From positions 2,189,001 through 2,253,000 of the forward strand of contig NC_010161.1 in the NCBI RefSeq assembly GCF_000196435.1: 64,000 bases of DNA, in the 5' to 3' direction. Of this stretch, positions 41,670 through 51,136 are shown one piece after another. The stretch's first letter is position 1; every line of letters begins with the position of its first letter. The DNA is from Bartonella tribocorum CIP 105476 (GTDB lineage: Bacteria; Pseudomonadota; Alphaproteobacteria; Rhizobiales; Rhizobiaceae). Both the position numbers and the translations under genes were made by a program. Below the pieces are notes generated by a model that had not been told where the DNA came from, made no database searches, and worked only from the letters and a program-made list of their open reading frames with translations.

Positions 41670-42374
41670 GGAGCAGAACACAACGCCCCGAAAGGTTTTG
41701 ACGTTGCCTTTGCACAAACCATCAGCACCCTCACAGGAATATCCTTTAAAACGGCACACAATAAATTTGAATCGCTTGCCTATCATGGCGCACTTGCACA
41801 TTTCCACAAAAGCTTGAATGCCCTCGCTGCTGATCTCTTTAAAATTGCCAATGACATTCGGTTTTTAGGCTCTGGCCCCCGTTCCGGCTTAGGCGAACTC
41901 AACCTCCCTGAAAATGAACCTGGCTCTTCTATTATGCCCGGCAAGATCAACCCCACCCAGTGTGAAGCTATGACCATGGTTGCAGCCCAAGTTTTTGGTA
42001 ATCATACCAGCGTAACCTTTGCCGCCAGCCAAGGGCACTTTGAACTCAACGTCTATAAACCCGTTATTGGCTATAACGTTTTACAATCGATTACCCTTCT
42101 TGGTGATTGCATGCGTTCTTTTGATATGCATTGCATTCAAGGATTACGCGCCAATCGTGTTCATATTCACGCACTCATGGAGCGCTCACTGATGTTAGTC
42201 ACCGCTCTTGCCCCAGAAATTGGCTATGAAAAAGCCGCGGAAATTGCTAAGGCAGCGCATAAAAATGATACAACACTACGCACCGAAGCCCTCAAAGCAG
42301 GTGTTTCTGGAGAAGATTATGACCGGCTGGTTGATCCCAAAAAGATGATTGCTCCGAAATCAAAGAATCCTTAA
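41670..42374 (+). pseudogene. Truncated fumC copy (3' half)
   Basis: The third downstream copy retains a longer fumC piece, from [18 protein letters not shown] to the end. An open frame of 186 codons (41814-42374) covers the C-terminal 40%, including [15 protein letters not shown], but lacks the N-terminal half of the active site. It is almost identical to fumC at the DNA level, differing for example by GHF/HKS-type changes ([14 protein letters not shown]), so it is recent. It is probably not functional. A fourth, degenerate hairpin lies at about 42406. Confidence 0.85.
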
Positions 42375-42499
42375 GAGAAAATGCAAACTTCTTAAATCTT
42401 ATTCATCAAAACTATCGCGGCGCTCACGCTCCGATTATATGACCACAATATTTTAAACGCTTATCCCCATTCCAGCTTTTGTAAAATAAAATAATATAT

Positions 42500-42730
42500 T
42501 GATTTATAATGACACTATAGCATTATCCAGCTTGCATGAGAGTCCTAAATATCGATAAAATTCTCTCATTTTAAATCCATTTATGTTGAATCAATCAAAA
42601 TCACCTGCTTGCACATCATAAGCATAGTGAGTATGTGGCGTAGAATTGTATGAGACAAGGACTAAAAAATGTTTCTCATGAACCGTCTGAAGAACCAAGG
42701 GGGAACACAACATTTTAGAGCCCTTTAAAG
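42500..42730 (+). pseudogene. Integrase 5'-end relic
   Basis: ATG near 42669 reads MFLMNRLKNQGG, matching MALMNRLKCQ of the integrase relic at 36719. The ~150 bases before it (TTGATTTATAATGACA, TCTCTCATTTTAAATC, TTGAATCAATCAAAATCACCTGC) match the leader of the other relics. Only the start survives. Confidence 0.6.
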
Positions 42731-42799
42731 CAGCCCCCAAAGTGTATACCAAGTGTATGATATGCCGGCTTTCTCTTTTATGAAACGCCAAAGATGAGT

Positions 42800-43025
42800 G
42801 TGTGCAATAGAAAAACAACGGTTGGAACAAAATACAACACCCCGCAAAACTTTAACTTTGCCTCTGCTCAAAAAAATCCGCACCCTCACAGAGATATATC
42901 CTTGGGTAACGTGCAATCAATTTGAAGCGCTACCCATCATGGTTACTCTTGCGCATTGCTCCCCAAAGCCTCAATCCATGTGCTGTTCTCTTTAAAATTG
43001 CTAATGACATTCGGTTTTTAGCTCC
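42800..43025 (+). pseudogene. Decayed internal fumC fragment
   Basis: ACAACACCCCGCAAAACTTTAACTTTGCC, CATCATGG and TTTAAAATTGCTAATGACATTCGG align in order with central fumC (39913-40100). Many substitutions and deletions make it clearly older than the 459-bp units. Confidence 0.65.
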
Positions 43026-43768
43026 AAACTGAGACGAACGAGAAGAATAGTTTATCATTTCACATGAACATGAATGAGAAACCTTCATAGAAGAATGCTC
43101 TCCCGCGCCTCTCTTTTTATTCTTCGTATTGCTCCTTGTTATTTTTCATGTTCCCCCCTGCTTATTTCTGATATCCTCCCTTGCTTATTTTTATCCCATT
43201 GAATCAATCCCAACGATACGCTTGGATTATCACAAGCAAACATAGCCTATCGATAAAAAATAATTGCTCTTCTTCTCACATCCCCAAGGCTATCGCCATA
43301 TAAAAGCATTCGCCATACAAAGGCATTCACAATATTGAAAACTGGCAAAGAATACGAGAAACCGCCATGCACTTTTTTAACACGAGGCACATCCATATTA
43401 TAATATATTTATATATATATATATATTCAGCATAATAACCATTATGGATTATATATTTGTCATAAAATAATAAAAGATATTTCTATATACACAAAACAAT
43501 ATTTAAAAAAAACGAAAAGCTTATTTATTATAAAATAATTTTTTTAAACACAGAGAACACTGAAGGAAATATATCCACCCCAAAAAATCATTAAAACTAA
43601 GGTTTATATGGGAAAATAGCAAGACAAACACGTTTCAAAAAAAGCTTAACAATGAAAAATTATAGCTTTTTAGAGCATTTTATTTTTCATAATGATAATT
43701 AAATATAGATTTTTTTAACCAATTCATGCATAATGAATAATGTTATTTAAATAAATTGGGGACGTTTT
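43026..43768. other. AT-rich leader of the porin gene
   Basis: No gene. It includes an alternating TA run near 43400-43428 and several AT-rich palindromic stretches (for example ATAATGATAATTAAATATAG near 43690). GGGGACG lies about six bases before the porin ATG. In Bartonella, hbp genes are iron/haem regulated through leader sequences, but I cannot assign a regulator site here. Confidence 0.4.
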
Positions 43769-44659
43769 ATGAAAACAAAATGTTTATTTGTACTATCTCT
43801 TTTCACTTTCATGACCACTTCAACAGCGCAAGCCGCCGATACGGTAATCTCTCAGCAATCACAACCGAGTGTTTCAGCGCCAAGTAGTTTATCATCACGG
43901 CTCTCACCGGTTACTGTCTCAGCACCTTTTTCTTGGTCTGGTTTTTATTTTGGCGGACAACTTGGACATCTTTCCAGTAAAAGCACTTTAAATTACGCAC
44001 CAGAATCCCAAGGCGGAAAATGGGCTTTGGTCGATAGAGGTTTATCACCAAAACCAACAGGCTTTGTCGCCGGTTTTTATGCAGGTTCTAATATTGATTT
44101 AGGAAATAGCCTTGTTGTCAGTTTTGATACGGATATGATCTGGTCGGGGAAGAAAAATACCCAAACGGACAATGGAAAAAAAATTCTCGATAAATTAGAC
44201 TCTGTTCATGCTGCCTTTCACGACGCTGGGATTCCTATTATAACATCTGAAGTTCAAGATGAAACAATCCCCAACTATAGTGATATTATTGTAAGTAGTG
44301 TAACGTTGAAAGAAAAATGGGCTGGAGCTGCCCGCGCGCGTATTGGTTTTGCTTCCCATCGCCTTATGCCTTATATTGCAGGGGGTGTTGCCTATACACA
44401 GATGCAATATATCCTATCCCTTTTAACAAAATCGCAAGAAGATTCGACGGTATTTGCTTCTGGTGATGTATTCGATAAAACAAAAACAATGATTGGTTAT
44501 ACTGTGGGTGGTGGCTTTGATCTTGCCATGACAGATGACATTATCATGCGTACAGAATATCGTTATACCGATTTTTTTAAACAGAAATTTGCAAATGATG
44601 AACTTAAAATGAGCGTCCAAACGCATAATTTTCGCCTTGGTATCGCTTATAAATTCTAA
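43769..44659 (+). CDS. Hemin-binding/Omp31-type outer-membrane porin
   Basis: A 296-residue outer-membrane beta-barrel of the Bartonella Hbp (Pap31) and Brucella Omp25/Omp31 family. Signal peptide of about 22 residues ending AQA, then a Ser/Pro-rich linker. The first strand WSGFYFGGQLGHLSS is diagnostic for the family. Later strands are WAGAARARIGFA, LMPYIAGGVAYTQ, TVGGGFDLAM and RTEYRYTDF, with a C-terminal FRLGIAYKF ending in Phe as required for barrel insertion. Family members bind haemin and coat the surface. Which hbp paralogue this is cannot be decided. A strong terminator follows. Confidence 0.85.
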   Translation: MKTKCLFVLSLFTFMTTSTAQAADTVISQQSQPSVSAPSSLSSRLSPVTVSAPFSWSGFYFGGQLGHLSSKSTLNYAPESQGGKWALVDRGLSPKPTGFVAGFYAGSNIDLGNSLVVSFDTDMIWSGKKNTQTDNGKKILDKLDSVHAAFHDAGIPIITSEVQDETIPNYSDIIVSSVTLKEKWAGAARARIGFASHRLMPYIAGGVAYTQMQYILSLLTKSQEDSTVFASGDVFDKTKTMIGYTVGGGFDLAMTDDIIMRTEYRYTDFFKQKFANDELKMSVQTHNFRLGIAYKF

Positions 44660-44692
44660 TATCTTTTAGAAAAAATGAAACGTTTAAAAAAG

Positions 44693-44716
44693 CCCTGTTA
44701 AAACAGGGTTTTTTTT
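44693..44716 (+). terminator. Porin gene terminator
   Basis: CCCTGT-TAAA-ACAGGG followed by eight T, 33 bases after the stop codon. Confidence 0.9.
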
Positions 44717-45399
44717 ATGGCTCTCCCCCCTAAAAAACGAAGTTCTTAAAAACCAACGCTAAATTGTCAACAAAGGATCGCAAAACAATCCAGCATCTCA
44801 ACAAGTTTCTATCCTCTCATCCTTTTATAGGACGCATTTGAATGATAAGTGTTTTACCATCACACCACTGGTCCATTGGCGCCCTCATGAAATAACTGAG
44901 TGCCATGATATTTTTTAAAAGCAAATACGGATATTGCACATCAAGTACAGCTGATGATGATAACGGGACAACAGCATAAAAGAGAAGCTTGTATGCGTTC
45001 ATTTTTCAACCTCTTCTCCACGCCTCCCCCAATAAAGCTTCTTCATTGACAAACAATCCGTTTTTTTCAATGCCACTTCACCTCTCATCTTTATTTTTCT
45101 TAAAGATCACTTTATAAACGAACAAGAGTATAAGCTAACGAGGAGAGTTTTTTCTCGCCACATTTCAAAGAACAAAGATTTTAAACCCCATTTTCCCCCT
45201 ACTTAGCCTCTAAAAAAAACCAATATTGGTTTGTAAAGAAACGACAATTTTTAAGCGGTTTTTTCTTGATTTCCCATTTCATAGAGCTTTACTTAAATTT
45301 AAAAATGCTATAGTCAAGCCCTGACTGAATATTCCATATGGTACTGAAAAAAATACTGAAACGTTTCAAAAAAGCTACCTTCCATCACCGCATCGCACT
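44717..45399. other. Spacer without recognisable gene
   Basis: AT-rich DNA. A 61-codon minus-strand frame at 44817-45002 has no ribosome-binding site or family resemblance. No RNA gene or repeat recognised. Confidence 0.45.
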
Positions 45400-46360
45400 T
45401 TAAATAACGACATTTTACAGCTATTCACGCCAGAACAGAGCAAGGATATTGCCGATATTTATCGCTGTAAATTATTACACATTGATTTATAATGATAATT
45501 TATCATATTGAATGAAAAACCTAAAATACCGTAGGATTCTCTCATTTCAAATCTGTATCTGTTGAACCCATCAACTCCATGTCTCTTGCACGTCATAAGC
45601 AGGATGATCTCACCTAGTGTAAAATTGTACAAGAAAGGCATGATGTCCCTTTTGAACCGTCCTCAAGATCCAATGGTTTGTCCGCAACATTTTAGGGCAG
45701 CCCCAAGTAGACGATGGTGACGGCTTGCTTCTTCATAAGCGCAAAAATGGAGGGAACACAATAGATTTTATATTATTTCCATGGAGACACTTTACTTGTA
45801 TACCATTCACGAGCCCCCACGCAAAATGGCTGTAATGTGCCTTTAAAAATATTTCTTTAAAAAAATCCTATGAATGAGCAATCCAATAGTATTGTTTTGC
45901 ATGAGGAGCGTGCCCAAAAAAAGACAGGTGAAAAACAAAAGCGTGCGGCAATGCGTACTCTCCACTCTTTAAAAGATATTAATTAAGATGCTTTTGGAAG
46001 CCATAAAGCCAAATAAAAGGATGATGACTAAAGATGAAAAATAGTTTGTGCCTTTACGGCTTTATATTCTCCTTAACGAGGCTGTTTATCTGTTTCAAAA
46101 ATGCCTCAAACAGAGATATAGAATACGCTTGCCCCATTTTAGCATACAAAAGAAGGAACAGCTCATAGAGCTCTTATCCGTCTCAATGTGTGTCTTAAAA
46201 CATGCTGCGCATGGTGGTGGGGTGGGTGTTGATTTAAAAGCAGCAGATGCAAGCTTTTTTAGGCAAAAAAATCATAAAACCGCTAATACCCCCCTATGGA
46301 TTGGAGAAATATTTCATCTTTTTACAAAACGATTTGCCAAACAACCACCATAACAACAAC
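45400..46360 (+). pseudogene. Decayed full-length-type integrase, plus strand
   Basis: After an AT-rich leader (TTGATTTATAATGATAA at 45483, shared with the other relics), the start is near 45640 (MMSLLNRPQ). Fragments in three frames read QKRAAMRTLHSLKDI, then CLSVSKMPQTEI, NTLAPF, then CLKHAAHGGGVGVDLKAADA...LWIGEIFHLFTKRF. These align in order with the integrase relic at 36176-36719 and extend beyond its truncation point. Many stops. A small minus-strand piece of the same gene (CAGAACAGAGCAAGGATATTGCC) lies at about 45431. Confidence 0.7.
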
Positions 46361-46375
46361 TGGCTTTGCGTTTAC

Positions 46376-47247
46376 TTATTCTGTAACGCCATGCCCTAAA
46401 CGCCTTAAAAGAGGACGTTTTACAACTGTTTTATGCCAGAACAGAGCAAGGATATTGCCAATCTCTGTTTGTGTCATTTCTAAAACGAGAAAGATAATCT
46501 CATTTAGAAAGAATATGAAGTTGTAAAAACCCAAAAACCATTTTTGAAACCCCGTTTCCAATCCGCTCCTCTTCTTATCCTTCTGCTTCGACAAGCAAAA
46601 ACCAAGCACGCTCTTTTAACAAGCTGTCTTTAAAAAAAGAGTGAAGATTACACATGAACCTCACGCTTTTGTTTTTCATCTGTTTGGGATCACACCCCTC
46701 ACGGCATAGGAGAGCGCTCAAAACCAAACACACGCCCAACACTTGCCCATGCACGAGCTTATTTTCAAGAAACATTAAACCGGCAAATCCATTTTGCAAC
46801 AGAAGCCATGAAGAATAAAATCTATTGCGCCCCCCTTTATACTTCATCAAAGATGCAAGCGCACACCATCACATACTTTCCCCTAATGGGTCCCCCTTCA
46901 CTCTCAATAAGATTCGTAAACAAGCACCGTCTTAAAAAAAAGAGAGATTACACATGAACCTCACGCTTTTGTTTTTCATCTGTTTGGGATCACACCCCTC
47001 ACGGCATAGGAGAGCGCTCAAAACCAAACACACGCCCAACACTTGCTCATGCACGAGCTTATTTTCAAGAAACATTAAACCGGCAAATCCATTTTGCAAC
47101 AGCAGCCATGAAGAATAAAATCTATTGCGCCCCCCTTTATACTTCATCAAAGATGCAAACGCACACCGTCACATACTTTCCCCTAATGGGTCCCCCTTCA
47201 CTCTTAATAAGATTCGTGAAAAGGCATGCTTTTTTTGTACAATTTTA
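46376..47247 (-). pseudogene. Decayed integrase, minus strand, with internal duplication
   Basis: It starts near 47245 (MPFHESY) and continues through REGCDPKQMKNKSVR (matching LREGRDPIQERNKQKREA) to LEMTQTEIGNILALFWHK (matching ITQTEIRNTLAPLWHT). A 300-bp segment is present twice in tandem (about 46635-46910 and 46935-47210). The gene faces the plus-strand relic at 45.4-46.36 kb tail to tail. Confidence 0.7.
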
Positions 47248-47637
47248 CACCACATAAAAACATCCTTCTTGCAATGTACAAAAGACATGGTTTTGATTGA
47301 TTGCGATAAACAGACTTGAAATAAGAGAAGCCTGCGATATTCGAGGTCATTCATTCACGAGGAAAACCAATGAACACCCTTTATACATCAATGTTTTATA
47401 AATCCTAGGGGTTGATAAACCGCCAAATTTTTAAATTAATGTAATGCGACACAACAGGATAAAGGGAAATATTCATGAAATGGTGCGGGTGGTCGGTACC
47501 ATTTCATGATAACTTCACAATATTTTTCAATAAGTTAGCAAAAATATCAAATAACAAAACCACCTTTTGAACCACCTTATAGATAGAATCTGTAACGCTA
47601 CCAAATAGCATCATCATCTATATATTGCAATTGCGAA
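47248..47637. other. Integrase leader and boundary hairpin
   Basis: It contains the integrase-type leader (GACATGGTTTTGATTGATTG) and, at 47473-47509, a perfect 12-bp inverted repeat TCATGAAATGGT / ACCATTTCATGA with a 13-base G-rich loop. The hairpin has no T-run and lies at the edge of the defence-like gene. It could be a protein-binding site or attachment-site relic. Confidence 0.5.
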
Positions 47638-47835
47638 TCAGAACTTCTTTTCGGGGTGTTTTTTTGCCATACCGGATGTCCAAAGCGTCTCAACTTCTAA
47701 AAAGTCAAAATCCTTAAAGATCTCTCGAACCGCATCACAATCATTCAGACTCAAAACAAACTTCCCTTGGATGACTTTGCTGAAAATAAGAAAAATATCG
47801 TCTGATGTCTCTATACAAAGGCAATTATCAAGCAT
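47638..47835 (-). CDS. Small hypothetical protein
   Basis: A 65-codon frame with protein-like composition (SKVIQGKFVLSLNDCDAVRE, IFKDFDFLEVETLWTSG), divergent from the GHKL gene. No clear ribosome-binding site and no recognised family. It may be a gene fragment or a small partner of the neighbouring protein. Weakly supported. Confidence 0.3.
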   Translation of the reverse strand: MLDNCLCIETSDDIFLIFSKVIQGKFVLSLNDCDAVREIFKDFDFLEVETLWTSGMAKKHPEKKF

Positions 47836-47906
47836 ATAAATATTTAGTGGGAATTTTTTACCTCTTTCAGTAAAACAAATAAAATGAAAGCTTATATCGG
47901 TGTCTC

Positions 47907-49826
47907 ATGCTTGTTAACCTAAACGCTATAATTCGCGATCTTTCCTCAAAAACGAATATCTTTACAGTCCTTAAGGAATCTATCGTTAATTCTATACAAG
48001 CTCATGCAACAAAAATTGATATTTTACTCCAACTTTATAGCAGCAATCCAGATTTATGGGGGAATCAACAAGTTTTTTCTATTAGCGTTTTTGATAATGG
48101 AGATGGTTTCACAACAGAAAATATCAAATCTTTTTCTACCTATAAAAGTGATTACAAAATTAAAGCAGGATGTAAAGGTGTTGGACGTATTACTTACTTA
48201 AAAGTATTTGAAAAAGTTGAAATTACTAGTTTTAATGCAAGTGAAGATAATGTCCGAGTTTCATTAAATTTCACTCCAGATTTTACACAAGATTCTTTTA
48301 AAAAAGAGAATGCTAAACGAGATAAATGGTGGACTACACAATTATTTTTTGAAAAACCTTCTCAACAAAATGATTTAGATATAAGTATAGTTCGTGATGA
48401 AATTTATTATCATCTTCTTCCTTTACTTTTTTTAAATAAAGAAAAAGATATTGAAATTAATTTTTACGTACATGAAGCAGAAGATTTAGAAGACTTACAT
48501 AAATTAAGAAAGGTAGAAAATTTAGAAACAGTAAAAAGATTAAAGAAAAGCACAATAAAAACGAAGGATTTACCTTATTTATCAAATAAAACTTTCAAAA
48601 TCAGTTGTTTAAATATTCCTTTCACCCTTTCCTATTATTTTGAAGATAATGAAAATTATAGTGATGAAATAAAAGCATTCTACTGTGCTCATAGTCGTAC
48701 TGTTATGCCTTTTTCAGAGTTTATAAAAATTAATCCAATAAAAAATGTTATAATGATATTTTTATTGGAGTCTCATATTTTGAATGAGTATGTTAACGAT
48801 GAAAGAAACAACTTTGATATTGATGAAAAACAACCTGACTTAGAAACACAACTAAGTTGGGGTGATATTAATAAAAAATTAGAGAATATTCTAGATGAAA
48901 TAATTAACTGTCATTTTCCAAAAATTAAAGAAGAAAAAGCTGCTCTTCTCGAAAAAGTTTCTGAAGAATATCCTTACTTGGTGGAATTTTTAGATACAAA
49001 AGATGTAATCGGAGGCATCTTTACAGAAGATTCATTGATTGAAAAAGCAGAAAAAAAATATTCAAAAAGAAAACTAGAATTCAGAAAAACTCTTCGTGAA
49101 GGTAAAGGAATAGCAGAAAAGAATTTTAAAAAAGCACAAAAATTTGCTAGTCTAGAATTAACTCAATATATCGAATTCAGAGATCATATTCTATGCCAAT
49201 TTTCTAATTTCCTACAACCAAATACCTTGGAAAAAGAAATTCATAATTTATTTATTCAAAAAAAATGTACTGCTGGTAAAAGTTCACCTTTAGCATTAAA
49301 AGAAAATAATTTATGGATACTTGATGACAACTTAATGAGCTATACTTATTTACAAAGTGAGAGGAATATAAAGAGCTTTCTTTTAAACGTTAATTCAGCT
49401 TCGCTTAGTGTTGAAGAAAATAATAAAAGATTATTGAGTCGACCTGATATAGCTCTGTATTTTGATTCTGAGGAAAGAAAACGGGCTGTCTTAATAGAGT
49501 TTAAAAGTCCTGTAGCAGATTATAAAAATACAGGCGTCGCTCAATTAATGTATTACGCTGAAACACTTAAGCAATGGGGTGTTGGGGAGATATATCTTTA
49601 TCTCATTGCTGAAATAGATGACGCTTTCTCGAAAGTATTATGTGTTACAAATCATTTCACTAAAATTTTTTCTCCAGAAGGAGAGTATTACCGGAATTAT
49701 TGGTCTGAATTCAACGCTTGTATACAAGTTGTATCTCCAAGAACTCTTTTGGAGAATGCAAAATTACGAAATAGCACTTTTATGGATATTATTAAAAAGG
49801 ATTCATTGCGTCACAGATCATTATAA
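47907..49826 (+). CDS. GHKL ATPase fused to PD-(D/E)XK-like nuclease
   Basis: A 639-residue protein. N-terminal GHKL (Hsp90/MutL/MORC-type) ATP-binding domain: Glu24 and Asn28 in KESIVNSIQAHA, Asp63 in FDNGDGF, and Gly88-Gly93 in AGCKGVGR. A long middle region (about 150-500) is charged and helical, with coiled-coil segments near 385-420. The C-terminal domain has RPDIAL (Asp514), LIEFKSP (Glu531, Lys533) and a following GVAQLMYYAETL helix, the layout of PD-(D/E)XK nucleases. ATP-dependent DNA clamping with cleavage is the natural inference, as in bacterial anti-phage systems. A single-gene system is suggested because no partner is coded on the same strand. AT-rich (foreign) composition. It ends 17 bp from the convergent lysis module. 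Confidence 0.75.
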   Translation: MLVNLNAIIRDLSSKTNIFTVLKESIVNSIQAHATKIDILLQLYSSNPDLWGNQQVFSISVFDNGDGFTTENIKSFSTYKSDYKIKAGCKGVGRITYLKVFEKVEITSFNASEDNVRVSLNFTPDFTQDSFKKENAKRDKWWTTQLFFEKPSQQNDLDISIVRDEIYYHLLPLLFLNKEKDIEINFYVHEAEDLEDLHKLRKVENLETVKRLKKSTIKTKDLPYLSNKTFKISCLNIPFTLSYYFEDNENYSDEIKAFYCAHSRTVMPFSEFIKINPIKNVIMIFLLESHILNEYVNDERNNFDIDEKQPDLETQLSWGDINKKLENILDEIINCHFPKIKEEKAALLEKVSEEYPYLVEFLDTKDVIGGIFTEDSLIEKAEKKYSKRKLEFRKTLREGKGIAEKNFKKAQKFASLELTQYIEFRDHILCQFSNFLQPNTLEKEIHNLFIQKKCTAGKSSPLALKENNLWILDDNLMSYTYLQSERNIKSFLLNVNSASLSVEENNKRLLSRPDIALYFDSEERKRAVLIEFKSPVADYKNTGVAQLMYYAETLKQWGVGEIYLYLIAEIDDAFSKVLCVTNHFTKIFSPEGEYYRNYWSEFNACIQVVSPRTLLENAKLRNSTFMDIIKKDSLRHRSL

Positions 49827-49842
49827 ATAATCGATTAAACTT

Positions 49843-50058
49843 TCAAGCCTTTGTTATCCATTTTTTGAGGTGTGAGAAGGTATTCTCTAGGGTTTCTATG
49901 AAACGGGAAAAATCCATAACACACATAAAGATAAAAAGGGCTATCCACTTCATGATGCGTGACATCATCTTTAAGCCTTGGTAGGTCTCTATCATCTCAT
50001 GAAGCAACTGTCGTTCTGTTTGTGAGAGATCTTGTTCCTCATGACGTTTTTTACTCAT
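49843..50058 (-). CDS. Small single-TM lysis-module protein (holin candidate)
   Basis: A 71-residue homologue of the protein at 30265-30477: charged N-terminal helix (LSQTERQLLHEMIETYQGLK), one hydrophobic segment (WIALFIFMCVMDFS) and a short basic tail. The start is at ATG 50058, overlapping the o-spanin stop by eight bases. Last gene of the cluster on this strand. Holin or antiholin by position only. Confidence 0.5.
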   Translation of the reverse strand: MSKKRHEEQDLSQTERQLLHEMIETYQGLKMMSRIMKWIALFIFMCVMDFSRFIETLENTFSHLKKWITKA

Positions 50059-50254
50059 TTTGCCAACCACATAAGCGTGCTCCCTGTTGATTATGTTTCA
50101 AGATATCTCTTGCTAGGTTGGAACTGATGACGTTGATATCTTGCTTATCTAAATAAATGGGTAACCAACCAACACAAGAAACAGACTTATTTGCCCCGCA
50201 CCCAACGAGACAAAGCAGAACGCACACCAGTATCACTTTTTTGATTAACTTCAT
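50051..50254 (-). CDS. o-spanin lipoprotein (Rz1-like)
   Basis: A 67-residue lipoprotein (MKLIKKVILVCVLLCLVGC), lipidated Cys19 in LVGC, mature part CGANKSVSCVGWLPIYLDKQD.... The ATG at 50254 lies inside the i-spanin gene in another frame, as in the first cassette. The mature sequence matches the first copy over WxPIYLDxxDxxxISSNLARDILKHN. Confidence 0.7.
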   Translation of the reverse strand: MKLIKKVILVCVLLCLVGCGANKSVSCVGWLPIYLDKQDINVISSNLARDILKHNQQGARLCGWQNE

Positions 50255-50414
50255 TTTCAACCTCAAAACGGGTGATTGCTGTCTTTAAAGCTTTCTCTGT
50301 TTGCTTGTTCCGCTCACTTTTCTTGCCAAGGTGAAAGGCTTTGGCGAATGCCATTAAAAAAACGGCTAAAGCCGCTAACAGAAGAGACAGATTTCTTTTG
50401 AACCAAAAAATCAC
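50187..50414 (-). CDS. i-spanin (Rz-like)
   Basis: A 75-residue protein starting at GTG 50414, overlapping the endolysin stop (GTGA). N-terminal membrane helix (LSLLLAALAVFLMAFAKAF), coiled-coil periplasmic part (LGKKSERNKQTEKALKTAI) and a basic end (RSALSRWVRGK). The gene overlaps the o-spanin frame by 68 bases. Confidence 0.7.
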   Translation of the reverse strand: MIFWFKRNLSLLLAALAVFLMAFAKAFHLGKKSERNKQTEKALKTAITRFEVENEVNQKSDTGVRSALSRWVRGK

Positions 50415-51073
50415 AAGCGCTGCTCCCGAAAACGCTTGGCAACAATCACAAGACCTGTACAAGCGGCTAAAACCATAATCCCTGCTAAAGCCCACTGAAT
50501 TGGTCCATTGCCGACCAATAATCCTCCAAACCCAGAACAAGACCCTATAATCGGCGCGAGTGCTTCTACTTTGAAAAGACCTCTCGCCTCTTTCGTTTCC
50601 ACTCTTTGATAGTTTGAAGAAACATAAGACCCTTTCGCCCACAAACCTGCTTCCGCTGCTCGACGGTTGGCTAATCCCGCAAGAAGCTTTCCACCGACCT
50701 TATTCCATTTCTGTAATTCTGCTGGAACGGCTTCATAATCCCCTTGATTCAGTTTTTTCAAAAGACTCGACTTGCAAAAAGCTGTTGTTCCTACATTATA
50801 ACAAAACGACACCAATGCCGCGAATTGGCAATCTGTTAATGAAACCGTGACCGATTCCTCTACCGTCTTCTCAAATTGCTTTAAGTCTTCACAAAGGATT
50901 TCTTCTGCTCGCTCTTTCGTAATACGCATGCCTTTTTTGACAAGCGGGTTACCAGCATTGCTGGTGTGACCATAACCAATGGTCCAGATACATGCCGTAT
51001 CTCTATACGCTTCTAAACGTAATCCTTCCCATTGTTTGATTAGCTCCAAACCTTCTTTGGATATCTTTCTCAT
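50411..51073 (-). CDS. Phage endolysin (GH24 lysozyme) with C-terminal membrane anchor
   Basis: A 220-residue muramidase homologous along its length to 29241-29903. The start at ATG 51073 is preceded by GGAGG five bases upstream. Catalytic Glu16 (KQWEGL), Asp25 (AYRDT) and Thr31 (WTIGYGHT) are intact. The C-terminal Gly-rich segment and membrane helix (ALAGIMVLAACTGLVIV) with KRFREQRL tail are shared with the other copy. It sits at the end of the tail gene cluster, as expected for release of phage or GTA particles. Confidence 0.85.
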   Translation of the reverse strand: MRKISKEGLELIKQWEGLRLEAYRDTACIWTIGYGHTSNAGNPLVKKGMRITKERAEEILCEDLKQFEKTVEESVTVSLTDCQFAALVSFCYNVGTTAFCKSSLLKKLNQGDYEAVPAELQKWNKVGGKLLAGLANRRAAEAGLWAKGSYVSSNYQRVETKEARGLFKVEALAPIIGSCSGFGGLLVGNGPIQWALAGIMVLAACTGLVIVAKRFREQRL

Positions 51074-51084
51074 CCCATCCTCCA

Positions 51085-51110
51085 TAAAAAAAGCCCCACA
51101 TCAGTGGGGC
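51085..51110 (-). terminator. Terminator between tail genes and lysis cassette 2
   Basis: GCCCCAC-TGAT-GTGGGGC followed by TTTTTTTA on the minus strand, ending eight bases before the GGAGG of the endolysin. A strong intrinsic terminator inside the cluster, so lysis genes need read-through, antitermination or their own signal. Confidence 0.8.
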
Positions 51111-51136
51111 GGTATAAAAATCTTCTTTGATGATCT

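Noticed and set aside
41814..42374. Second functional fumarase
   Set aside because: The open frame lacks the N-terminal half of the active site and is a recent tandem fragment of fumC.
47884..47922. Leader peptide overlapping the GHKL gene start
   Set aside because: A 12-codon ATG frame exists but has no ribosome-binding site or regulatory-looking content.
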